26,605 nt of DNA from NCBI GenBank assembly GCA_002422265.1, contig DIUB01000050.1, positions 1 to 26,605 on the forward strand, given 5' to 3'. A model generated the notes under the pieces. That model was not told where the DNA came from. It made no database searches and saw only the letters and a program-made list of their open reading frames with translations. Within the stretch, counting starts at the first letter, position 1; each line of letters begins with the position of its first letter. The position numbers and the translations under genes are program-made. Shown here in pieces: positions 1 through 7,639 of the stretch. The DNA comes from Geobacter sp. UBA6169. Its GTDB lineage: Bacteria > Desulfobacterota > Desulfuromonadia > Geobacterales > Pseudopelobacteraceae.

Positions 1-3000
1 GCTGCCCTTTCCACCACCCAGATCGTTGCATTGAACACGGCCCAGGTGTCTGCCATCGAAACCACCGACCTGGCTGCCCTGCAAGAGAGCCAGCTGCAAG
101 CGTTGACCGCCACCCAGATCAAGGCGTTGACCGCCACCCAGATCGGGGAGTTGAGCGCCGAGAATATGGCCCAGCTGACCAGTACCCAGATCCAGGCCTT
201 GACAACGCTGCAGCTGTCAAGACTGAGTGAAGAGCAGATTGCAGGTATTGATGCAGCATATATTTCCAATCTGAGTACGGTTCAGTTGCGTGCCTTAAGC
301 ACCACCCAGATTCAGGCCCTGACCTCAGACCAGGTGGCTGCCCTTGACACCACCCAGCTGCAGTCCCTGACCACCGTCCAGATCGACAAGATCGACGCCG
401 GTGATCTGGCCGGGCTGAACACCACTCAGATCAGTTCTCTGACCACCTCCCAGGTGGTTGCCCTCAACAGCACCCAGGTAGAGGCCTTAAGTACCACCCA
501 GGTTGCCGCACTGACCGAAGCCCAGGTTGCCAAGCTAGAGACCACCGACCTGGCCGCCCTGGGGGTCGAGCAGATCCAGGCCTTGACCAGTAGCCAGATC
601 AGTGTACTGACCTCGGCCCAGATCCAGGCCCTGACCGAGACTCAGGTCGCTGTACTGACCACTACTCAGATTGAGGGATTGACCGCGTCTCAGGTTGCCA
701 AGCTAGACACCACAGATCTTGTTCGTCTGGATGAGTCACAGCTGAACGCCTTGACATCAACCCAGCTGCAGGGTCTGACCACCAGCCAGATCCAGGCCTT
801 GACCTCCGATCAGTTTGCTGTCCTCAGCAGTACCCAGATTCAGAACCTGTCAGCACTCCAGGTCTCGAAGATTGAGACCGCTGACTTGGTTGCCTTGCAG
901 GAAGCACAGTTGCAGGCCTTGACCACAACCCAGCTGCAGGCCTTGACTACGGATCAACTCAGCAATCTGACCAATGATCAGATTGTCCAGCTGACCAGTA
1001 CCCAGGTGCAGGGCTTGACCGCCCTGCAGATTTCCAAGCTGACCAGCGACCAGGTTGCCAACATCGAAACCACTGATCTGGCTGCCCTGGCTGCTACCCA
1101 GCTGCAGGCCCTGACCAACACCCAGATCCAGGCCTTGAATGCTGAGCAGCTGGCAGCTCTTGATGAGACACGGCTGCAGGCCTTGACCACGCTCCAGATC
1201 CAGGCCCTGACCTCGGATCAGATCGTGTCTCTGAACACCACCCAGGTTCAGAACCTGTCAACGCTGCAGGTCTCAAAACTTGAAACTACGGATCTGTCGG
1301 CCCTGCAAGAGGCACAGATTCAGGCTCTGAAGGATACTCAGCTGAAGGCGTTGACCACTGACCAGTTGCAGGCCCTGACCTCGGATCAGATCATCAACCT
1401 GACCAGCACCCAGATCAAGGAGCTGACGGTTCAACAACTCTCCAAGCTGACGACTACCCAGGTTGCCGCCATTGAGACCGCTGATCTGGCTGCCCTGACC
1501 ACGACTCAGCTGCAGGCCCTTGTCAGCAGCCAGGTACAGGCATTGACCCAGGATCAGATTGCCAACCTGACCACCACCCAGATCAGCAACCTGACCACCT
1601 TCCAGGTGCAGGCCCTGACCACTGATCAGGCGGTTGCCTTGACCACCACCCAGATCGCTGCCCTGACAGCAGGCCAGATCTCGAAGCTGGAGACCACTGA
1701 CCTTGCCAAGCTGGAAGAGGCGCAGCTGAATGCCCTTGACTCAACCCAGCTGCAGGCCCTGTCCACTATCCAGGTACAGGCCCTGACTTCAGACCAGGTC
1801 GCCTCACTGAATACAACCCAGATTGAGAACCTGTCGGCGCTTCAGATCTCGAAGCTGGAGACCACCGATCTGGCCGCCCTGCAGGAGGCCCAGGTGCAGG
1901 CCCTGACCGCTGCGCAGCTAAAGGCCCTGACCACTGTCCAGCTGCAGGCACTGACCAATGATCAGATAGCTAATCTGACCAGCACCCAGATCAAGGAACT
2001 GACAGCTCTGCAGGTTTCCAAGCTGACCAGTACCCAGGTTGCTGCCATAGAGACCGCTGATCTAGCCGCCCTGACCACCACCCAGGTTCAGGCCCTGGCC
2101 GGCAGTCAGGTGCAAGCCTTGACTCAGGATCAGGTTGCCAACCTGACCACGACCCAGGTTCAGGCGTTGACCGCAGTCCAGATTCAGTCCCTGACCACTG
2201 ATCAGGCGGTTGCCCTGACTACTACCCAGATCAGTGCGCTTAAGACTGATCAGATGGCCAGTATCGAGACTACCGACCTGGCCAAGCTGGAAGAGGCACA
2301 GTTGAATGCCTTGGCCTCCACCCAGCTGCAGGCGTTGACTTCGTCTCAAATCCAGGCCCTGACCTCAGATCAGGTTGCCTCCCTGAATACGACCCAGATC
2401 CAGAAATTGTCGGCGCTTCAGGTTTCACAGCTTGAGACCACCGATCTGGCAGCCCTGCAGGAGGCCCAGGTTCAGGCCCTGACCGCTACGCAACTGAAGG
2501 CGCTGACCACGGCTCAGGTGCAGTCCTTGACCAATGATCAGGTTGCCGGCCTGACTAGTACCCAGATCAAGGAGCTGACCGCCACGCAGGTTGCCAAGCT
2601 GACTACCACCCAGATCACCGCCATTGAGAACGACGATCTGGCAGCTCTGACCACCACCCAGGTTCAGGCCCTGGCCGGCAGCCAGGTGCAGGCTTTAAGT
2701 CAGGAACAGGTTGCCAGCCTGACCACCACCCAGGTTCAGGCCCTGACCACGGTCCAGGTTCAGGCCCTGACCACCGATCAGGCGGTCGCCCTGACTACCA
2801 CCCAGATCAAATCGCTTAAGACTGATCAGGTGGCCAGCATTGAGACCACCGACCTGGCCAAACTGGAAGAGGCTCAGCTGAACGTCTTGACCTCTACCCA
2901 GCTGCAGGCCCTGACCACTACCCAGATTCAGGCCCTGACCTCGGAACAGATCGCGGTGTTGAGCACTACCCAGGTTCAAAATCTGTCGACACTGCAGGTC

Positions 3001-6000
3001 TCGAAACTTGAGACCAGCGACCTGATCGCCCTGCAGGAGGAACAGCTGCAGGCATTGACCACTACTCAGCTGCAGGCACTGACCACTGATCAGATCAGCC
3101 GTCTGACCAATGATCAGATCGTCCAGCTGACCAGCACTCAGGTGCAGGGGCTGACAACCCTGCAGGTTTCGAAGCTGACCAGCACCCAGATCAGTAACCT
3201 GGAGACCACCGATCTGGCAGCCATGGCCACGACCCAGGTACAGGCCCTGACCACCACCCAGCTGCAGGCTGTAAGCGTTGATCAGTTGCCAAGCCTCACC
3301 ACCACCCAGCTGCAGGCATTGACCACTGCCCAGGTGCAGGCCCTGACCGAAGCGCAGGTTGTTGCCTTGGAAACCACGCAGGTTGCGGCCTTTACCGCTA
3401 CTCAGGTAGCCAAGCTCGAAACCACCGATCTGGCTGCACTGCAACAGGATCAGGTGCAGGCCCTGACCGCAACACAACTGAAGGCGCTGACCACGGATCA
3501 GGTTGTGGCGCTCACCACCGATCAGATCGTTGATCTGACCAGTACCCAGATCAAGGAGCTGACCGTCCAGCAAGTAGCCAAGCTGACCGAAGCCCAGATT
3601 GGCAAGCTTGAAACAACCGATCTTGCGGCTATGCATGCTACCCAGATTCAGGCCCTTACCACAACTCAGGTGCAGGCCCTGGGTGACGAGCAGGTGGCAA
3701 GCCTGACCACCACTCAGATCGGAGCCCTGACCACGGCCCAGATTCAGGCCCTGACCAGTACCCAGATTCCGAATCTGACCACCACTCAGGTTGAGGCGCT
3801 GTCAACACTGCAGGTCTCAAGACTTGAGAACACCGATCTTGCCAGCCTGGTAGAAACCCAGATTCAGGCGTTGGCGGATACCCAGCTGCAGGCCCTGACC
3901 ACGTCACAACTGCAGGCGCTGAAAACTGAGCAGATTGAATGGCTGACCAGTACCCAGATTCAGGAGCTTACCACCCTGCAGGTCTCCAAACTGACCGAAG
4001 CCCAGATTGCCAAGATCGAAACCACTGATCTTGAGGTCATGCAGACCACCCAGATTCAGGCCCTGACCACTACCCAGATTCAGGCCCTGGAGGTAGCACA
4101 GATCGATGCATTGACTACTACTCAGATCAAGGTGCTGACCACGGCCCAGGTAGCGGCGCTGACCACCACCCAGGTTGTAGAGCTGAGCACCACCCAGATT
4201 ACGGCCTTGTCAGAGACGCAGTTGGCACGGCTGGAGACCACTGACCTTGCCGCGCTGGAAGTTGTGCAGCTGAACGCCATAACCGGATCTAAGCTGCAGG
4301 CCCTGACCACGGCCCAGATTCAGGCCTTGACCGAGACTCAGGTTGCCGGCTTGACCACCACCCAGATTACTGACCTGACCGCAGCTCAAGTATCTAAACT
4401 TGAGACTACCGACCTGGCTTCGTTGCAGGCCACCCAGATTCAGGTTCTGGCAGATACCCAACTGCAGGCGCTGACTACAGCTCAGATTCAGGCCCTGACC
4501 ACCACGCAGATAGCAGATCTGCTGGATACGCAGATACCGGAACTGACCAGTGCCCAGATTTCAAAACTGACACAGGCACAGGTGCTTGCCATTGAAACTA
4601 CTGATCTTGTGGAGCTGACAACGGCACAGATCAGGGCGTTGACCACTGACCAGGTGCGCTGGCTGGCTGATACCCAGGTGGCAGAGTTGACTACTACCCA
4701 GATCCAGGCGCTGACCACCGCCCAGGTGGCAAGTCTTGAAACCACTGATCTTCGGGTGCTTGACAGTACGCAGCTGCAGGAACTGTCAACCGTGCAGGTC
4801 CGGGCTCTGACCACAACACAGATCCAGGCGCTGGAGACCACCCAGATTCAGGATCTGACCAGCACCCAGATTGCGGCATTGACCACCGCCCAGGTAGTTG
4901 CCCTGGCCACTACGCAGGTCGAACAGATTGATGCAGCAGATATTGCTGCCTTGACCACTGCCCAGCTGTTTGCCATGAGTACGGCTCAACTGGCAGCCCT
5001 GACCACGACCCAGGTGGTGGAGTTGACCACGGTGCAGTTGTCTAAACTGACCACAACCCAGATTGCCAACCTTGAGACAACCGATCTTGAGCAGCTGACC
5101 ACGACCCAGATCCAGGCCTTGACCACTGCCCAGGTACAGGCCCTGACCACTACCGAGATAGTGGCCCTGACCACGACCCAGATCGAGGCCTTGACCACAG
5201 CACAGGTGGCCAAGCTTGAGACAACTGATCTGGCTGTATTGGCACAGGATCAGGTTCAGGCGTTAACCACCACTCAACTGGAGAAGTTGACCAGCAGCCA
5301 GGTGCAGGCGTTGACCACCACCCAGATTGAAGATCTGCTGGATACCCAGCTTGCGGCGCTAACCACGGCCCAGATCTCGAAACTGACAGCAGCACAGGTG
5401 GCCGCTATTGAAGTGGCTGATATAGATGCCCTGACCAGCACCCAGATCAGGGTACTGACCAGTACTCAGGTTCAGGCACTGACTGAGACCCAGGCTGCAG
5501 CCCTGACCACCACGCAGATTCAGGCCCTGACCACAGCCCAGGTGGCCAGCCTGGAGACTACCGATCTGGCTGCACTGCAAGACACCCAGATTCAGGCGCT
5601 GACCTCGGCCCAGATCAAGGGGCTGACCACTGATCAGGTCCAGGCCCTGACGACAACCCAGGTGGTGGAGCTTTCCACCACTCAGATCCAGGCGTTGACC
5701 ACCGCCCAGGTGGTCAAGCTTGAAACTACGGATCTGCAGGAGTTTGCAGACACCCAGATCCAGGCCTTGACTACGGCTCAGGTACGGGCGTTGACCAATG
5801 AGCAGATTGCGGCCCTTACCTCAACCCAGGTAGGCGATTTAACGACAACCCAGATTGTCAAGTTGACTGACACCCAGATCGCCGCTGTTGAAACCACCGA
5901 TATCAGCGCGCTGGATCAGGCCCAGATTCAGGCCCTGACAACCGCCCAGGTGGCTGCGCTGACCGCACCGCAGGTCCAGGAGCTGACAACGACGCAGATT

Positions 6001-7518
6001 GCTGACTTTACGGTGGTTCAGATTCCTAAGATGCAGACCACTGATCTGGTGGTGCTGGATGAAGCCCAGATTCAGGCCCTGACCAGTACCCAGCTGCAGG
6101 TCTTGACCACTGCCCAGATTCAGGCCCTGACCACCAGCCAGATCGAATATCTGGCATCTACTCAGATCGATGACTTGACTACAGGTCAGATCAGATCTCT
6201 TACCGTGGCACAGGTTGCGCATATTGAAACCACTGATCTGCAGGCCCTGACCACTGCCCAGGTTGTGGCGCTGAACACCACGCAGATTCAGGCGCTCACC
6301 ACCGCCCAGGTTGAAGCATTGACCACTACCCAGGTTGCGGAGCTGACCACCGCCCAGATCCAGGCCCTGACCACCACCCAGGTGGCGGCACTTGAGTTAG
6401 AGGATATCGAGGCGATCCATGATGCAGGGCGGTCCACGGCGTTTACCGGTGCCCAGATTACTGCAATCACAGATGCTGGAAACGCAGCAGGTCTGGTTAC
6501 TCCTTTGGCTCTTGACCTGGACGGCAACGGTATACAGACCCTGAACATAGCCGCCGGCACCAGGTTTGACCTGGACGGCAACGGTACAATGGAGCAGGTG
6601 GGCTGGATTGCCGGTAACGACGGCCTGCTGGTTCGGGATATCAACCAGGATGGAACGATCAATGACGGCAAGGAACTGTTCGGCAGCGGCACGATCCTGG
6701 ATTCAGGCGCAACAGCCAAAAACGGTTACGAGGCGTTGGCCCAGCTTGACAGTAACCGCGATGGCGTAATTGATAGCAATGATGCAGCATTTAGTGAGTT
6801 GGGGGTCTGGATTGATGGTAACAGTGACGGCCTTACCGGAGCAGGCGAGCTGTACAGCCTGGCGGATCTGGGGATTGCCAGCCTGAACCTCGGTGCCAAC
6901 CTGACGCTCAACGTCAACAATGACAACTTCATCTTTATGGAATCAAGCTACACCGGCACCGACGGCACGACCCATGAGATGGCTGATGTCTGGTTCCAGG
7001 CCAGGGATGTTGCCGATACCGCAACAGCTTCGGTGGCTACGGCTCAGATTGCAGCACTGAGCACGGCGGAGGTTGCCGCTATGAGTTCGGCTCAAGTGGC
7101 TGGCCTGACAACGGATCAGATTGCGGTGCTTACCACCGCCGATATCGCTGGCATGACAACCGAACAGGTCGCAGCCCTGACAACGGACGATATCGCCGCG
7201 CTGCAGAACCTGGGTAAAGATGCTGGTATCAGTGACCTGCAGCTGAATGCACTCAGCGACTCGTACGCACGCACCCTCCAGGGCGAGTCGTTGGAGAACG
7301 TGCTGGTGAGTCAAGGGTACATCGCGCCGGATCCGGTCACGGCTGCTGCTGGATTTGATCAGGCCCTGTCTGCCGGTTTTGAGGCAGTGGCAGCGGTTCC
7401 GGGTACAGAGGTTGCAGGTGTGCCGACCACGGCGCCGACTGATGCAGCGGCACCGCAGCAGGTCGAGATTCCGGGGCTGATAGTACAGCAGACCAAGGAT
7501 ATCCTGCTACTTGGATAG
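1..7518 (+). CDS. Giant octapeptide-repeat exoprotein, probable type I secretion substrate (5' end outside window)
   Basis: The reading frame is open from base 1 with no start signal, so this is the 3' part of a longer gene; about 2505 codons are visible. Codons from base 7 to 6390 encode 266 consecutive octapeptides of the form L-T-T-T-Q-I-Q-A. A domain at about 6499-6900 has repeated Asp-rich loops (DLDGNGIQTL, DLDGNGTMEQ, DINQDGTINDGKE, DSNRDGVID, DGNSDGL), a layout known from calcium-binding type I secreted proteins. Seven more octads follow at 7033-7200, then a Pro/Ala/Thr-rich tail ending in KDILLLG. I see no cysteine and no RTX GGxGxDxUx nonapeptides. Type I substrates carry an uncleaved C-terminal signal, and a complete exporter lies 12 kb downstream, so export by it is the natural inference. 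The role is probably a surface adhesin or matrix protein, but that is not shown. The gene ends at a strong terminator. Confidence 0.9.
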   Translation, partial: AALSTTQIVALNTAQVSAIETTDLAALQESQLQALTATQIKALTATQIGELSAENMAQLTSTQIQALTTLQLSRLSEEQIAGIDAAYISNLSTVQLRALSTTQIQALTSDQVAALDTTQLQSLTTVQIDKIDAGDLAGLNTTQISSLTTSQVVALNSTQVEALSTTQVAALTEAQVAKLETTDLAALGVEQIQALTSSQISVLTSAQIQALTETQVAVLTTTQIEGLTASQVAKLDTTDLVRLDESQLNALTSTQLQGLTTSQIQALTSDQFAVLSSTQIQNLSALQVSKIETADLVALQEAQLQALTTTQLQALTTDQLSNLTNDQIVQLTSTQVQGLTALQISKLTSDQVANIETTDLAALAATQLQALTNTQIQALNAEQLAALDETRLQALTTLQIQALTSDQIVSLNTTQVQNLSTLQVSKLETTDLSALQEAQIQALKDTQLKALTTDQLQALTSDQIINLTSTQIKELTVQQLSKLTTTQVAAIETADLAALTTTQLQALVSSQVQALTQDQIANLTTTQISNLTTFQVQALTTDQAVALTTTQIAALTAGQISKLETTDLAKLEEAQLNALDSTQLQALSTIQVQALTSDQVASLNTTQIENLSALQISKLETTDLAALQEAQVQALTAAQLKALTTVQLQALTNDQIANLTSTQIKELTALQVSKLTSTQVAAIETADLAALTTTQVQALAGSQVQALTQDQVANLTTTQVQALTAVQIQSLTTDQAVALTTTQISALKTDQMASIETTDLAKLEEAQLNALASTQLQALTSSQIQALTSDQVASLNTTQIQKLSALQVSQLETTDLAALQEAQVQALTATQLKALTTAQVQSLTNDQVAGLTSTQIKELTATQVAKLTTTQITAIENDDLAALTTTQVQALAGSQVQALSQEQVASLTTTQVQALTTVQVQALTTDQAVALTTTQIKSLKTDQVASIETTDLAKLEEAQLNVLTSTQLQALTTTQIQALTSEQIAVLSTTQVQNLSTLQVSKLETSDLIALQEEQLQALTTTQLQALTTDQISRLTNDQIVQLTSTQVQGLTTLQVSKLTSTQISNLETTDLAAMATTQVQALTTTQLQAVSVDQLPSLTTTQLQALTTAQVQALTEAQVVALETTQVAAFTATQVAKLETTDLAALQQDQVQALTATQLKALTTDQVVALTTDQIVDLTSTQIKELTVQQVAKLTEAQIGKLETTDLAAMHATQIQALTTTQVQALGDEQVASLTTTQIGALTTAQIQALTSTQIPNLTTTQVEALSTLQVSRLENTDLASLVETQIQALADTQLQALTTSQLQALKTEQIEWLTSTQIQELTTLQVSKLTEAQIAKIETTDLEVMQTTQIQALTTTQIQALEVAQIDALTTTQIKVLTTAQVAALTTTQVVELSTTQITALSETQLARLETTDLAALEVVQLNAITGSKLQALTTAQIQALTETQVAGLTTTQITDLTAAQVSKLETTDLASLQATQIQVLADTQLQALTTAQIQALTTTQIADLLDTQIPELTSAQISKLTQAQVLAIETTDLVELTTAQIRALTTDQVRWLADTQVAELTTTQIQALTTAQVASLETTDLRVLDSTQLQELSTVQVRALTTTQIQALETTQIQDLTSTQIAALTTAQVVALATTQVEQIDAADIAALTTAQLFAMSTAQLAALTTTQVVELTTVQLSKLTTTQIANLETTDLEQLTTTQIQALTTAQVQALTTTEIVALTTTQIEALTTAQVAKLETTDLAVLAQDQVQALTTTQLEKLTSSQVQALTTTQIEDLLDTQLAALTTAQISKLTAAQVAAIEVADIDALTSTQIRVLTSTQVQALTETQAAALTTTQIQALTTAQVASLETTDLAALQDTQIQALTSAQIKGLTTDQVQALTTTQVVELSTTQIQALTTAQVVKLETTDLQEFADTQIQALTTAQVRALTNEQIAALTSTQVGDLTTTQIVKLTDTQIAAVETTDISALDQAQIQALTTAQVAALTAPQVQELTTTQIADFTVVQIPKMQTTDLVVLDEAQIQALTSTQLQVLTTAQIQALTTSQIEYLASTQIDDLTTGQIRSLTVAQVAHIETTDLQALTTAQVVALNTTQIQALTTAQVEALTTTQVAELTTAQIQALTTTQVAALELEDIEAIHDAGRSTAFTGAQITAITDAGNAAGLVTPLALDLDGNGIQTLNIAAGTRFDLDGNGTMEQVGWIAGNDGLLVRDINQDGTINDGKELFGSGTILDSGATAKNGYEALAQLDSNRDGVIDSNDAAFSELGVWIDGNSDGLTGAGELYSLADLGIASLNLGANLTLNVNNDNFIFMESSYTGTDGTTHEMADVWFQARDVADTATASVATAQIAALSTAEVAAMSSAQVAGLTTDQIAVLTTADIAGMTTEQVAALTTDDIAALQNLGKDAGISDLQLNALSDSYARTLQGESLENVLVSQGYIAPDPVTAAAGFDQALSAGFEAVAAVPGTEVAGVPTTAPTDAAAPQQVEIPGLIVQQTKDILLLG
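7..6390 (+). repeat. 24-bp coding repeat array, 266 octads in perfect register
   Basis: Every 24 bases a Leu/Ile (rarely Met, Val, Phe) codon recurs. The consensus octad is [LI]-[TSED]-[TSA]-x-[QD]-[IVL]-x-[AKS]. I checked the register at bases 703, 871, 1279, 1855, 2431, 3007, 3415, 3823, 4399, 5071, 5887, 6223 and 6391, and all are multiples of 24 from base 7. A variant octad of the type [LI]-E-T-T-D-L-A-A, with Asp in place of Gln, recurs every 6 to 9 octads like punctuation. Wobble bases vary freely while residues are kept, so the array is under protein-level selection and is not a fresh expansion. Confidence 0.95.
871..4398 (+). repeat. Higher-order tandem units of 408 and 576 bp inside the octad array
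   Basis: Punctuation octads (ETTD-like) divide this part into blocks of 8, 9 and 7 octads. An 8+9+7 unit (24 octads, 576 bp) starts at 1279, 1855, 2431 and 3823. An 8+9 unit (17 octads, 408 bp) starts at 871, 3007 and 3415. Units share longer similarity, for example LETTDLAALQEAQVQAL at 1855 and 2431. This indicates growth by duplication of whole modules. After about 4591 the block lengths become irregular (6, 7 or 8 octads). Confidence 0.85.
6499..6900 (+). other. Calcium-binding-type domain of the giant exoprotein
   Basis: At least five Asp/Asn/Gly-rich loops resemble EF-hand or dockerin loops (DxDGNG or DxNxDG), interleaved with the segments DGLLVRDINQDG, GKELFG and NGYEALAQLDSNRDG. The same order of motifs is common in large RTX and related type I secreted proteins. 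Calcium in the external medium would be expected to fold this domain after export. The function is inferred from the motif pattern only. Confidence 0.8.
7033..7200 (+). repeat. Second, short octad array (7 units) after the Ca-binding domain
   Basis: The same octad pattern returns for seven units (starting at 7033, 7057, 7081, 7105, 7129, 7153 and 7177). It is more acidic and uses D or E where the main array uses Q (LSTAEVAA, LTTADIAG, LTTDDIAA). The Ca-binding domain is therefore inserted between two octad arrays of very different length. Confidence 0.85.
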
Positions 7519-7544
7519 TATCCTGAGGGTAGACCCGTAGCGAA

Positions 7545-7587
7545 GAAAATGCCGGGCCCGATTGGGCTCGGCATTTTCTTTATTTTG
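7545..7587 (+). terminator. Rho-independent terminator after the giant repeat gene
   Basis: The arms at 7545-7559 and 7564-7578 form a 15-bp stem with one G:U pair and a GATT loop. A T-rich tract (tttatttt) follows at 7579-7586. It lies 27 bases after the stop codon, so the giant gene can be transcribed separately from the glycosyltransferase genes. Confidence 0.93.
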
Positions 7588-7639
7588 GCAGTGATTCGTA
7601 GTAGTCTTGCCACACTCTGTGTCGGAAGGGGCTGATTCG

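Noticed and set aside
2695..3636. Long open frame of 313 codons on the minus strand within the octad array
   Set aside because: It is the mirror of the 24-bp coding repeat: a lack of stops is expected when the sense strand avoids certain codons. Its product is a low-complexity Gly/Gln/Leu repeat with no independent start signal.
7..6390. CRISPR array or non-coding satellite
   Set aside because: The 24-bp period has no constant repeat/unique spacer alternation, and the variation is concentrated at codon wobble positions, so it is a coding repeat.
7607..7639. TTG start adding 11 residues to the first GT41
   Set aside because: No ribosome site precedes it, whereas the GTG at 7640 has GGAAGGGG at proper spacing and fits the TPR start.
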